This document shows, piece by piece, positions 1-11,660 of a stretch of DNA of 64,000 nucleotides; positions within the stretch are counted from its first letter, which is position 1, and every line of letters starts with the position of its first letter. The DNA is taken from NCBI RefSeq assembly GCF_000143415.4, contig NW_003314266.1:1074767-1138766 (forward strand), in the 5' to 3' direction. The stretch is from Selaginella moellendorffii. Its lineage: Eukaryota; Streptophyta; Lycopodiopsida; Selaginellales; Selaginellaceae. The notes under the pieces are model-generated. The model was not told the DNA's origin. It saw only the letters and a list, made by a program, of their open reading frames with translations, and did not search any database. Both the position numbers and the translations under genes were made by a program.

Positions 1-260
1 CCATCTCAGACTCCATCTCTGGTCCATCTCAGACTCCATCTCGGGTCCATCTCAAGTCCATTTCAAACTCCATCTCGGGCTTTTCCACGTGTCATATGTT
101 GGTCCTCTTGTATCCCTTTTTTAAAGACTCATTTATTGCTTGCTTCGTGCTCATTCCTTGAGCCCTTCATTAGGAGTTCCACTCCCACTCTCAACTTTTT
201 GAGTCAAAATTTTTAATCTAAATGTGTTACGCTCATTTAGCTTTTGCCTCCGCCATTACC
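1..260 (-). repeat. Dispersed repeat with minisatellite head, inverted copy
   Basis: Bases 1-80 are imperfect tandem copies of a 10-12 base unit resembling CTCCATCTCGGG. The next ~160 bases match, in reverse complement and at roughly three bases in four by eye, the sequence at about 9600-9750, which adjoins the same minisatellite in the opposite orientation. The two loci are therefore inverted copies of one dispersed repeat. It may be an LTR or a non-autonomous element, but I see no clear termini or target-site duplication. The left end runs off the window. Confidence 0.6.
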
Positions 261-599
261 ACATGGCACCCTTTTGGCTCCCCTTTGGGGCCTAAGGATT
301 TTGTGTCTCATTCAACACTGGCACTATTAACAAAGTTGTGTTAAAAAAGCAAACCTTTGGATGGCTATAGTGACAATTAAGACCAAAGCATAAAAAAGCT
401 CCAACTCTCTAGATAACAATGGTTTTTCCATGCTCACTTCTTTTAGAGTTCATGGAGTTTCCTTCCAAGTCTGGACATAAAGCTATGTCGTTCATGAATC
501 ATATATATAGCAAATACATAATTGTGATAATAGAGAGACAAAACTGCAATCAAGGTTTTAAGAAGGTTGGATGTGTAATTTTTCAATGGCTATGCATTG

Positions 600-828
600 C
601 AACTTTTATTTCTCTCTCACTCTTCAAGTTTGCAATGTTTTTGCTCTCTCTTCTTCTACCTTCTTGCTTGCTTACAATGGTGGAGCATGCCATGGTGGCT
701 CAGGATCATGTGCCACTTGGAGCTGTTAATTTTTTGTGCTCTCCCTTCCATTCTCAAAAGCAAGTTATAAGAATCACAAAAGAATGTTTGTCTTGTGATC
801 ATGGCTTCAATCCTGCTTAGATTCTTGA
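600..828 (+). pseudogene. Inverted relic of a hevein-like signal peptide exon
   Basis: The + strand reads a hydrophobic run starting MFLLSLLLPS and followed by MVEHAMVAQD. This matches the end of the signal peptide of the hevein-like gene on the opposite strand ([11 protein letters not shown]), and the DNA is also alike (AATGGTGGAGCA, then ATGGTGG and CTCAGG). Past the signal-peptide region there is no cysteine-rich chitin-binding domain, only about 30 unrelated residues before a stop. In copy B a T run has one extra base, shifting the frame. I infer a decayed, inverted piece of a related secreted-peptide gene; an unrecognised small secreted protein with a further exon remains possible. Confidence 0.45.
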
Positions 829-1701
829 GTTTTGATTCACCTTTCTATTGCACGATTTTGCCAGTGTAAGACTTCTATAAGAAGCTTTCTTTCCAGTAAA
901 TCCACTCCTACCCACTCTATATCTGGCAATTTGAATCAGCCCCACCCAATCTCTTGGTATATGTTATAGGAATATCAACAAATAAAAGATATTGAAATTG
1001 AAAGGATTCCAACTACAATCCTACCACTCTAGATATAGAGCTCAGACAGCTGTGCATCACAAGTGATAGAGCCAACCTTGCTTGGTAAAACCAAAATGCT
1101 TATTATGTGAATCACAGCCCAGTCCTTCAGGTTGGACTCAACTTGGAATTGCCATCGCATTAGCTCATCTCTTAGCTGCGCAGCTATAAGATGAGTTAGT
1201 GAGATAGTAATGCTCATATGTGCTAAAAAATGCTGATGTTCCTGCAAAGTGCCACATAACACGTTATGACCATGAACACTATAAATTCTTACAGTCTGCC
1301 TTAAAAAACAGCCGATGCAAAAGAGAGGATGTCTCTCTACATGTGTGCTACTGCTCTAGCACTCAACAGATCACTACAGTTTCTACATTGAAGCCCCAAA
1401 TAAAAAGTCAATCAGAGGTCTTACACCATTGTAAGGAAGGCCGCTCTTGTATTTGAATGGGAAGCCAAGGGAAATAGTGTGGCTTCTAAAAAAGCTATTC
1501 CATGCAGTAAAAGGAATCCACCATACTAACCTGCAGTGTATTGGGCATCATGATGAAGGAGATTGCATTGGATGAGATTCTTAATGCGTTCAGCTTGGTA
1601 ACTTAGCAAACATAACAAAAGACAATAGAGGACACCAGTGCTTATTTAGATATTATTCGCAACTTTCATGTTGCAGGTGTCTAGCACATTAGATGGAATA
1701 T

Positions 1702-1938
1702 TTAGTTGCATCTCCCATAGCCGCGCTGGCAGCCCGCGCCACAGAAAGCAGATGTCGATCCGCAGTAGCCAAACTGGCTGCAGCACAGGCCCCGGTTGCA
1801 GGAGGCTCTGCCACCCTGACGACCGCAACAGGGACGGGATCCACACGCTGCCTGAGCTTCCACCATATTCGCGTGCTCCACCATTGCAACAACGAACATG
1901 CACAGGAAGAAAGCAGCGAAAGCACGAAGGGACGCCAT
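1702..1938 (-). CDS. Hevein-like chitin-binding antimicrobial peptide, 10 cysteines (copy A)
   Basis: A 78-residue secreted peptide from one exon. Residues 1 to about 28 form a signal peptide ([20 protein letters not shown] then a short polar stretch, likely cut after VEA). The mature part has ten cysteines. Cysteines 2/3 to 8 follow the hevein spacing (C-x8-C-x4-CC-x5-C-x6-C), and the chitin-contact motif SQFGYCG is intact. An extra cysteine pair is formed by one near the N terminus and one at the C terminus. Hevein domains bind chitin and usually act against fungi in the apoplast; that role here is inferred from the family. The start at 1938 was chosen because it opens the signal peptide and lies 70 bases downstream of a TATA box; an upstream in-frame extension would put charged residues before it. 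Copy B differs by one residue (Met versus Val). Confidence 0.85.
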   Translation of the reverse strand: MASLRAFAAFFLCMFVVAMVEHANMVEAQAACGSRPCCGRQGGRASCNRGLCCSQFGYCGSTSAFCGAGCQRGYGRCN

Positions 1939-2007
1939 TGCAAAGAGTAGCGCTTTAACTATGGATAGAGCTGAGCAGTGTTTGATTGAATGGAGAGGCT
2001 GGGTACA

Positions 2008-2015
2008 TTTATATA
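2008..2015 (-). promoter_or_regulatory. TATA box of hevein-like gene copy A
   Basis: TATATAAA on the minus strand lies 70 bases before the ATG, which leaves a short 5' leader of roughly 40 bases. The same box sits before copy B. Confidence 0.6.
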
Positions 2016-2879
2016 GTGGGGGGGTGGGCAAGCGAAGTCCTTGGGTTACATCACAACTTTTGAAAATCTAGAGCGCACGTTTGTTCGTTTTGCAATTAAG
2101 TATTTTCTATATGAGCACATTGAACGTGAAAAGACTTTAGCTCCATGATCTACCAGCCCTATTGCGAATATAGGGCGACAAATCCTATCGAATTTTTCGC
2201 ACCAAAAGACGAAACGCTGGAGGAAGGCGACACTGTGCGCTGTCAGGGCTCGATCTTGACACATTTGCATTTGAAGTGTGACACAAGACCTCATCTGACC
2301 ATTGAGCGAAGTTTCGTAAGAAGCATGCGGGTTGATTTCTGTGAAAGTAGGTTACGTTAACCAAATCAGTAAACTCAAGCTCAGATTGTTTTGGAAAACT
2401 AACCGGTTTCAGTGGGGGGATTATTGCAGTCCTTCCGTATGTAGTTGGGAAGCTTATAACATAGCACAATGTTCAGCCAGCTATCTTCAAAAGACTGCAT
2501 GTAAATAAGCATCATTAGACAGAATGCGAGGCAGTCTTGGAAATGCAGCTCGCTTGTAAGTTTGTGGTTTGGTTTGCTGGTTTATACTACACATTGTTCG
2601 AGCTTGGGGAGAAACCAAAATAGGTTGCTGCATTGAAATGCAGGTATGATTTCCTTCGCAACGCTCAAGCACGGTCTGCTGCGTGGAAGCAAAATCTCAG
2701 GCAGCAGTAACACCTACTCGGGCAGCTCAAGCAGCGCAAGCCCACACACCAGCCACGGAATCAGTTCACTCTGAGATCTAGACATTTGTCCTGTTTCCTC
2801 AAAGGAAAAGTTCCACCAAGCTTTGCCAATTGAATGTCCTTATTCCGATGAATTCTCGACTAGGCCTTACACAGCTTCT

Positions 2880-4680
2880 TTCTAAGCTCCTTCTTGAGCT
2901 GCATTGGACCAACAGTTAGTGAATGTTAACATAAAAATCAGGAAATTACCACTTTTACGGAAACCTGGGTTAATTTCTTCATAAGATCCAGACGATGACT
3001 CTACCAGGTTCTGGAGATCTTCATTCCAAGTTAAGACATGATTGACATTTGTTGCATGAGTTCTCTGGGAAAGACGTTCCAAGTCGCTCACGCATGGCAG
3101 CAACTCACAAGGTATCTAGTTAATGCATATCTTACTACAAAATTCAAAACGTACCTTTGATATGAACTTGCTTCAGCTCGACCCCTCTTGACGAAACCAA
3201 AAGCATCCAAGATCAAGTACTTGTATTAATATTCCGCCCAAACAAATGGATATATCCGGTCGAAAGGGTGTGAATCTTTGAGCCTTGCAAGCAACAGCCT
3301 TGCCGCTCATCATTTAGCCAGAAGTCTCCCATCATTAGAACGTATGTTAGAAAATCCTCTGGAACATGATAGGATTAGATAAGTTAGAGCAAACGGAAAG
3401 AAAAGCAAGAATTACCTAAGACTGGCTTCGGTTCTTAAGTATGAATAGGCTCCTCAACATCGATGCTCCTCCCCATCACATGTGGTGTCCATTTGATCCG
3501 TCAACCTCTGGAGCGCGGCTCCACAGCGACCGACCTGTTCAACTGTGCTCTCTCATCGGTTCTCTTCCGCCTCAGCTTTCATCTTTCGACGCTCTTCATT
3601 TAGCCTCCCCAAAGCTTTGCGTCTGATACACGTCTAGATCAGCTCGAGCTTTTTAGCAATCTCAACTGAGCCTTGAAGGCTGGCGAGAAGATATTGTCGG
3701 TGATTTTCTTCACCAAAGCGTTCACTCCTGTGGGTTGCTGTTCTTCTTTGATCCAGCTTCTCGTTGAGAGTGTTGATACCACTCCATTGGCATCACCACT
3801 GCGAGGAGAGGTGAAAAACCAAAATGGTAAGCTTTTGCAAAGTACCTGTAGATCCAGATTCGAAGTTTCTTTCTGGATCAAGGATTTGTAGAGTGGCAGC
3901 ATGGACACAATTATCTCGGATGCCTGGTAATACTATGATGTCTTCGAGCAAACAAGATCAAAGCTAGTAATATAAGGATCATACTTGCATGAAAGTATTG
4001 ACTTGAGCTTCCACGAGATTGTTGAGTTTCCTGAATTTGCTAGATTCAAACTAGCTTGGATGCTTCGCTGATTGAGGTAACTTCTGTTTTATCAGCGCAA
4101 GGATTGTAAGCATTCACCAGAATATTTGTGTGTAGGGATTGAGACCGTAAATACAAACCACTTCGGTTTGTAAATGTTGTAGTAAGTCCACTTATCAAGC
4201 GGTTCATGATGGCCGAAGCTCCTTGGCAGTTTGGATTCGAGGACTGGGCACATGGTGGAAAAATCACAGTTTTGTAAGGGTGGTCTGGAATGAGAGAGTG
4301 ACTGTGGTAAAATTCAACATTGCCTCGCATGGCATGAGCAAGTCAAGGCATTCCCAAGCTTACTCTTTTGTGTCATCCATTTCATAATATCTTATCTGGC
4401 ATAAATCCCATCCTTGGGCTATATCAAGGTGAAATTAAAAGTAGAGGTGAAGCCAATAACATTAAGCCATCGCAGCAAGAAGTGACGTCATTCTTTGTAT
4501 AGTGGACCTAAACATTTTTCCTCCACAATAGCTTTGCGCAAGTGTGAGGCAAACAATTCCACTGTGGGGGTTTGCACATTTCAAAGTAAGAATGCATATC
4601 AATTCACTAGGTTGATTCAGCCATTTCTGAAAGACCTCAAAGATATTCTCCCACTGGTGAGAGTTTTTATTCATAGCAAA
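2880..4680 (-). other. Spliced-looking ORFs of unknown nature (copy A), possible pseudogene
   Basis: I do not recognise this gene. Minus-strand coding-like pieces bounded by plausible splice sites run from about 4674 to 2882. One starts MNKNSHQWENIFEVFQKW (about 4674-4460). One ends in LNNLVEAQVNTFMQ and could splice to YYQASEIIVSMLPLYKS and then LIQKETSNLDLQ (about 4060-3830). Others follow around 3640-3800 and 2880-3110. The amphipathic, charged composition suggests a helical or coiled-coil protein. Joining all pieces in one frame fails at several points (for example a stop directly after the acceptor near 3810), so it may be broken. Copy B keeps the same pieces with small indels. Confidence 0.3.
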
Positions 4681-5341
4681 CAGTGGAAAATAATTATGTC
4701 ATTATTTTACTTTTCTCATTTCATTTCCTCTAGACAGAGATCAGATTCTTACCATGGGCAATGCGGTCTAAGATTTTCATAGCCAGATATAGTGACCTAC
4801 TTATGGCTTGAATATTAAAGATCACAATGACTCGATAGCATAACTTACTAGAGTAGCTCTTTTCCAACAAGTGAAACTCATTCTTCAAGCACTCTGGAAG
4901 ACTTCTTGTAAGGAAAAAAAATTGATTTTCACTTGAATGCTCTTATTAGTCATTTTAGATTGTATAATCAGAGGTGATGTTGGTGTAAGGGAAACTAGTG
5001 CCATAAGAAGACTTGATGAAACTTAAGGTGGCTGCTGCCTTCTTTTTCTCCAAAAACTCAATTAAGTGACAATGAAGCCCACCTTTGTTTCATGCATGAC
5101 AGCATTTCTCCACTTTCATATCTAACTTCCATATGTTTGAGGTTGGAAGAGCTATTGGATGGCTCTTCCAGCAACTTTGGGTTGAGTTGGGATGCCATGG
5201 AGTTGGAAGGAGATTGCCAACAAGGAGGTGAGTGACATATTTGTTTTCATTGATTTACCTTTTGAAAGCCATAGAGCTAATGGTTGTGATGTTGATTTTG
5301 GTGATTGGCCTTAAGAAATTAGTAAAAGTATGCTCTTTGCA

Positions 5342-6955
5342 CTCCAGCAGCTTACTTCTGGCAAGGCACGAAACAGCAATCAATTATGAGAGATGGAGAT
5401 GGACAATGTCAGCTAAGGATTTGCTACATATGACAACCATTTTGAATGGTGATCGGTTGACCAACTGATCATGGTTATTAATTGACCGTGAAAGTGCCAA
5501 GTGACTAACTGGTTCACAACATTTTTCAATAAAAAAATAAACAATATAGAAAATTAAGCAAGGCTTTTTCTACTTATACTTGTGTTATTGCCCCTACTTG
5601 CAAAATATTTACAAACAAATAGAGACAAGAACATAAGAAAGAGAAGAAGAAAAAAAAGAATGAGAAGATAATAAAAGAGAATTTAGCTTTGAACTCTAAA
5701 GGTATGAGTAAGAATAAGCATATATCACTCTCTGAACTCTACTTTGTACAAATAGTTATAGGTGGGAGAAAAAATGATAAATTTAATCCAAATGCATACA
5801 ACAGTGAATGAGAGTTATTTTTTAGCATGTCTAAGTGTTATTTATATACTACATGATTTTATAACCATTCTTAATTGTTTCATGTTTGTTTATGATGAGC
5901 GTTACCTAGGTTAGATTTTTTTTTTAGATGCTTAATCTTAAATGTAACTCTATTTTGCTTAAGCTTTCTTCTTTTACCCTACCTAAGATGATACACAAGA
6001 TACAACATTTACTTTTTTATCATTCCCCCACAACAAAGTTATTGCCTGTCTTTATGCAGTCAAATTCTCCAAATCTTGCTCTAGGTTGCTTAATTTGGTC
6101 TTCATAGTGACAAGCTCAACACTTCAATGTACATTGTTGAGTTCTTGATGCATGATTTAATTTTCTTGCAATGCATTGGTCTTGGCAATTGATGTGCTTT
6201 ACATTGGTGGATGTGAAAGCCAAGATTGCACTCTTGAGTTTTTAGATTATGTGGCATTAATGATTTTGCTTGCCTATAATTCCATCCACTTTCTTGGTGA
6301 TTGTTTTGAGGTAGCTCAAGAACTATGCACAATATTTTGTTGTTTCTTTGTCTTTTATTGGTTGCATTAGTTCGTCGACTAGTTGTTTGCTTCCCTTGAT
6401 ATGTTGAGTGAGCTCCTCTATAAAGCTTCAGACTACTGGCTCGCTTGGTTGATTCGTGGTCTTATGAGTGAAGGTGTAGTTAGCCTTGACTTTGTAGTGC
6501 AGCTGTGGCATCTATTGCTACTATGGCTGCTCATCTCTCTAGATTGATCGACCGAAGGTGTGTTGTTGTTAAATGCATAGATGGACTAGAGAAGATTAAA
6601 CCCGTACTCCTTCAGTTCACTTAAACCCTCTTTTGTAGCTTTATCCGCTTCATCCCATTAAGTTTCTTGGCCGTGATCTTCTTGGCCTAAACTCACCTCA
6701 TTGGCAATGTTTATATCCAATGGTTTTATGGCATCTATAGATGCATCGTGTGTTAGACTTTGTGGCCTAAGTTGTGAAATATCTTTCACAACTTTGGCAT
6801 CTATCATTTGCCTAGTGTTGTTTGTTTATATATTCATCACTTCCCTGATGCTCAGAGAGATTTGCATTGGTATCAAGGTTATCTCTATAGATGTAGATGA
6901 AGCATGACTTTGTTCCTGATCTAGGTGTGGCATTTTATCACCATACTTGCTATGT
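5342..6955. other. AT-rich stretch without recognisable genes
   Basis: About 1.6 kb of AT-rich sequence between the duplication and a decayed ORF pair. Only short ORFs without family resemblance are present, and I see no RNA gene or repeat array. Confidence 0.5.
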
Positions 6956-7837
6956 CTAACTTTTCCATGGCATACTTGGCCATTGAATTTTTGCGAAATG
7001 AACCCTGGAGGTCTTGCAGCTTAGATTTTTGGATTTAGGTGGAGTTTCTATTTTTAGGGGAGATTTTTCCTCACTTAAATCTGTATTATTGGAATTTTTC
7101 TCCATATCCACATCCTTCGCTATCTCAATCAGAGGAGATATTGGAGGTGGTGGCTTAATGGCAAGGTGAGGCATAAGATTCTCTTGAGTAATGTAATGCT
7201 TATAGATGTGCCACAAAAAAATGAAGATTCCTATCTTCATTTGCCTTCCCTTACCTACATGTAAGGCAATATTTTTCATTTCGGCCACAAATCCATTATA
7301 AGCGAAATGAGTTATGTTTATTTGCTGTCCAGTTTTAATAGCTTCCAATAGGTGAGCTATTTTAATGCTAACATTTTAAGCAACCGTACTCCCATCGATG
7401 ATGGCACATATCATCTTAAGCTTAATATGATAATTGAATTTCAAGTAGGTGAAGTTACCTCCTCATCCAAATGTGTAGTTAAGGAAGATGTATTGATCGA
7501 GCATGTGATCTTTTTTGCTCATTGTGATTATTTCACCTTCGTTGTCTAGGTGAAAAATCTTAGCAAATTGAATGAGTCTAAAGAGATGGACTCGTCTGTG
7601 GAAAATAAATGCATGCTCCATTGGGTACCATTTTTGCATGAGCTTGATCCCTTGTTTAATCGACATTTTTCCTTCAAATAACTTTGTATAAGTGAGTAAC
7701 CAAAAAGCATTAAGACAAAATTTGTCATAAGGAGAAAGCACAAGCTCACTAGACAACTTTACTTTACCATAATCAAGCTCCTCGTCGCTAGACAATATTT
7801 CCTTCACATGCTCATCTTGCCTAGGCATTTTTGCCAT
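6956..7837 (-). pseudogene. Degenerate ORF pair, probably from a transposable element
   Basis: Two minus-strand ORFs (7837-7463, 124 residues; 7348-6956, 130 residues) are separated by ~110 bases that stay partly readable in frame with two stops. The joined reading would be one protein of ~290 residues with a conserved-looking middle (FCLNAFWLLTYTKLF; FNYHIKLKMICAIIDGS). I recognise no defined domain. The style and the repeat-rich context suggest a decayed element-encoded protein. Confidence 0.35.
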
Positions 7838-8639
7838 TCATGGAAATTTGTAGCCAAAACACTTGGGAAACACGCATTGGGAAATGGAGTGCAGTGCCAA
7901 TAGAAGTGCCCAAGTGAGATCTTGCATTGACAGTGTTTTGAGAGTGGAGTCGATGGCTTGTGGTGGTGGCATGAGGACAAGATCACTCTGCCCAATCGAG
8001 AGTGCGCTCAATTCAGTAGGCAACAACAATGGTGTTTATTCTTGTGTTGCCCTAGGTGGCATTCGCTCTTTTGTCAAGGCAAATCCTTCAAAAAGCCTTT
8101 ATATTGTTGAAGATGGACTCATTCACACCTTGCTGAAATTGAAATAAATCTTGGACAAACTAGGAACCCCCTAAGAGAATGTGCTCTTGAACATCTAGAG
8201 GAGAGTGTCAAAGTTCTACTTCTCCTTGGCCTCTAATGCAAGTACCCATTGCCATGCACATCTAGGGAATCTCACTCAATTCTAAGCCATCTCCTAACAC
8301 CTTTAAGGGTTGGGAAATTGGCTTAAGGTTTACTCTTTATTTGTTTCATTGGTATTGGAGCAATATGTTCTTTTAGGGATGGCAGAAGAGATATAGATCT
8401 TGATGGGGAATATGGCATAAATAATAATGGCCATAACGAGAAGGAAGAAACTCTTAATGATGTTATCATGATATAAGGATGCCAAATTACTAAGGTTTAG
8501 AGAGACATAAAAGAGATGAAAGGTTCTGTTAATCTTATTAAAATTTTCTTGCTTCACATGGGCCCTCAAGGGTTAAATCAATCTCATATCTATGATTATA
8601 ATTAGTGCATTAAACATGCCAAGGATTATGGTATTATGG

Positions 8640-9000
8640 AATGGAAGTTGTCAGTAAATGTTTGTGATTGCTAGTTGGAGTCAATTGATTTCACAACCCT
8701 TGAATTTTTTATTTTTGACAAAGCTTATGGGTCATACTTTTTCATGGTGGAAAAACTATATCAAAGTTAATCCAAATTTAACTTCTTGGAGTGATTTGAT
8801 TAAAGTTTTCCATGCTTTGTTTGTCAAGAAGTTAGAAGATGTTGATCTTATAAATTAATTACTAGAGATTAGGCAGGTGACTAAGACTTCTCCTTTTATC
8901 TTGGCAAACCATTACAAGAGGGCATTAAGAAGAATGCTGGCAATTCTAGATTTATTTGTGAAGTGCAATAATAGTAATTCATTAATCCAACATAGCTATT
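8640..9000 (+). pseudogene. Decayed Ty3/gypsy-type retrotransposon gag fragment
   Basis: The + strand reads a block with the spacing of plant gypsy gag proteins: GHTFSWWKNYI, then TSWSDLIKVFHALF, then LEDVDLI, a stop at about 8856, and in the same frame EIRQVTKTSPFILANHYKRA. The paired tryptophans and the W..L...F...F pattern are the evidence. I find no protease, reverse transcriptase or integrase in the following sequence, so this is a fragment. Confidence 0.5.
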
Positions 9001-9599
9001 GTTTCCTTAGTTGTTGTTCTAGCAAGAATTGAATGTTGTGGTGGTCTGTCTACATTCAAAAGTTTTAATGAGTCAAATAGTGTCTCCATTTATGGATGGA
9101 ATGCAACACACTAATCATCTCTTATTTATAGACTAGCATTCATAATTTGGCCATTGTGAAGCATCAACTCTCAAACACTACAATGTCTATAGAAGCACTT
9201 CTCCAACCCCAACTTCTGGAGCATTAGTCTCCACTACAAACTTCTGGTTGAGGTATGGGAACATGTTGAATATGCTTTGAGAATGAGATAGTTAAAATTA
9301 TTAAAGAATATTCTTTAAATATTCTTGAATGTGCTAGGCTTAAATACCCTTAAGAAACACACAATCATTATAGAGTATACATCTTTTATTTTAACTATGT
9401 TAGTATTATGAACCCAACGAATTTAGCACTTTTTTGTCATTATGAAATATTCACTTCATCTTTTTTGGAACTACTATCACTTGACTTGTATTCAAGCTTT
9501 ACATGGACCATTGACCTGTGAGATACAAATCCCTAATCCCCAAAGTGGAGTAGAAAGGGTGTACATGGTAGTGGTTGAAATGGAAGTTCAATAAGCATA

Positions 9600-10160
9600 A
9601 CATGTTTAGACTAAAAGCTCCGACTTGGAAAGTCAAAAATGGGAGTGGAACTTTGAATGAAGTGCTCGAGGGATGAGCACGAAGAAATTGGTCAATAAAT
9701 CTATAAAAAGGGACACAAAAAGAACTGACACATGGCAAGTGTCATAACACATAGAAGTGTTAGGAACAAGTCTGAAAAAGAGTCTAAACAGGAGTCTGAG
9801 ATGGAATTCAATATGGACCCAAGATGGAGTCCAAAATGGAGTTCGATATGGACCTGAGATGGACTTGATATGGACTTAAGATGGAGTTCGAGATGGAGCC
9901 AAGATGGAGTCTAAGATGGACCTAAAATGGAGTCCGAGATGGACTCGAGATGAAGACTGAAGTAGTTCGAGATAGATATGAGATGGAGTCCGAGGTCAAG
10001 GCTAAGAAAGAGACTAAGGCTAAGACTGAGACCAAAAGTGAGTCTGAGATCGAGACCAAAATAGAGTCCAAGACCAAGACCGAGACCAAATCCGAGACCA
10101 AGTCCGAGTCCAAGTCCGAGTCCGAGTCCGAGTCCAAGGGTAAAGCCCAAAGCGATCATC
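9600..10160 (+). repeat. Dispersed repeat with GAGTCC/GAGATGG minisatellite
   Basis: This is the counterpart, in opposite orientation, of the repeat at the left edge of the window. From about 9780 to 10140 it is a degenerate tandem array moving from GAGATGGAGTCC-like to GAGTCCAAGTCC-like units. The array forms a long + strand ORF (9950-10330) of alternating Lys/Ser/Glu/Thr and an antisense Leu/Gly ORF. Both are by-products of the repeat rather than convincing genes. Confidence 0.65.
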
Positions 10161-11286
10161 TCCTAGACCTTGAGGGGTTTAATGAGCTCCAAAAGTATAG
10201 TAAGGAGAAGACTTTAGTGGAGCCAGTTTGGCTAGGAAAGGCTAATGTGACCAAGGAAAGTTATACTCACGTGATAGGTGATGCTATAACCACTAAAGAG
10301 TCCAAGGCTAAAGTAAACATAAATGCTTAAGTGGGGTAACTTGGTGAAGTGTTTAAGAACTGACTCTAGCTCCCTTAAGAGATTAAATAGTCGATGCTCC
10401 CAATCCAAGTGTGGGTGGCACTATATACTTGGATATCTAGCATGGCTTATCAGAACCTCACTCTAGCCACAAGGCTAAGGCACCCAAAAGCAGAAGGTGG
10501 GAAGAGTATCTATAAGGCTCGCATAGGGCTATAATATTTCAAAATGTTGTCCTAAAGTCCCAAACTATGGAAAAAAAGAGGAGCAATCCTTTTGTGTAGT
10601 GACTAAGGATATAATCATGTGGCAAGGAAATCCCAAAATTCAATAGGACATAATGGTTGGGCCTTCAGGCCCTTACCTAATAGCAATGTTGGCAAACACA
10701 ACTAGGGACAAAATGGGACTTGGTGAGGACCGAAAAAGGGATGTTGGGGAAAGTTATTTCCCATATCTCCTGGCATTTTAAGGATATCAGATAGTGGTTC
10801 TAGGATGACCACTTATGGATGAATGGCCTAGTCTTTGAGAGTTGGGACTATGGCATAGGTGGTCTAGGACTACTAATAAAACAAAGGTAAATGGACATAG
10901 CCTTAGTGTAACAACTTAATATGTCGGTAGTACTTTTGGGGTGTCGATTATGGGATAGAATATAGGGAGCACTTAAACCAAGTGCAAAGGTTGAATGGCA
11001 TAAATGCCATTCACGGGGCTAACAAGTCTCCAAACCCGAAATAGGACTTATGAAGGTTGTGAGTGAGATTCTTCCAAGTGGTTAAAAGTGTAGTTAAATG
11101 ACTAAAGTAAAACAAAAAATTTAGTCACTTACATAACCCTTCAATGAAATCTCAAAAGTGTGACAAAAGAAAAAATAACACACTCTCCACAAGGATAGTT
11201 TAGAAATGTCTTTATTATCCCCACAATTTAGAAAGGGTAAAAGAGCTCTAAATCAAACATACCATTTGTAAACTTGGGGTGTTCTG
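10161..11286. other. Gene-free stretch between repeat arrays
   Basis: I see no supported gene, RNA or array in this 1.1 kb. It reads like old repeat-derived sequence. Confidence 0.4.
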
Positions 11287-11341
11287 TGTATGTGTGAGAG
11301 AAAGAGAGAGAGAGAGAGTGAGTGAGTGAGTGAGTGTGTGT
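11287..11341. repeat. Mixed GA / GTGA microsatellite
   Basis: A run of GA dinucleotides (about 11301-11320) passes into GTGA units and then TG units. Confidence 0.85.
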
Positions 11342-11499
11342 TGCTATTTGGGTAGATGCTACTACTTGCCACCCAACATCTTCAAAAGATGACAAATAAG
11401 TGCCACAAGCAAATCAATCTTAACCTCACTTTGGTCTGGAAACACTATTAAAAAGTTTTTTCAAGACTAAATCCTTAGCCTCATTACTCTTTATTATAC

Positions 11500-11660
11500 T
11501 TTTGGAACCTCATTTGGACTTGGTCTCAAACTCAATCTCAAACTTGATTTTGGACTCAATCTCGGATCTATTTTTGGACTCGATTTCAGTCTTTGACTCA
11601 ATCTTGAACTTAGTCTTGGACTCGGTCTCAAACTTAACCTCAAACTCAGTCTCATCTGAC
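11500..11660 (-). repeat. Third minisatellite array, inverted
   Basis: Tandem units resembling TTGGACTCGGTCTCAAACTC, the reverse complement of the family at 9780-10140. They encode a repetitive Leu/Asp/Ser ORF on the + strand that I do not regard as a gene. Confidence 0.7.

Larger units (their letters stand above)
313..5341. repeat. Segmental duplication, copy A
   Basis: This ~5 kb block recurs as a direct repeat at about 12169-17123. Both copies start near CAACAYTGGCACTA and end near AGTATGCTCTTTGC. The central part (about 830-2400) is almost identical to its partner, with a handful of substitutions and small indels. The outer parts differ more and carry larger indels: copy A lacks a ~185 base stretch present at about 14636-14820, and has extra sequence around 4740-4980. 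The block carries a hevein-like gene, an inverted signal-peptide relic and spliced-looking ORFs of unknown nature. Confidence 0.85.

Noticed and set aside
1702-2031. A 109-residue version of the hevein-like protein starting upstream
   Set aside because: The added residues include the transcribed leader just downstream of the TATA box, would mask the signal peptide and are not kept in frame in copy B.
9950-10330. Long + strand ORF rich in Lys/Ser/Glu/Thr, and antisense Leu/Gly ORFs
   Set aside because: They are translations of the minisatellite array; period and composition explain them and no domain is present.
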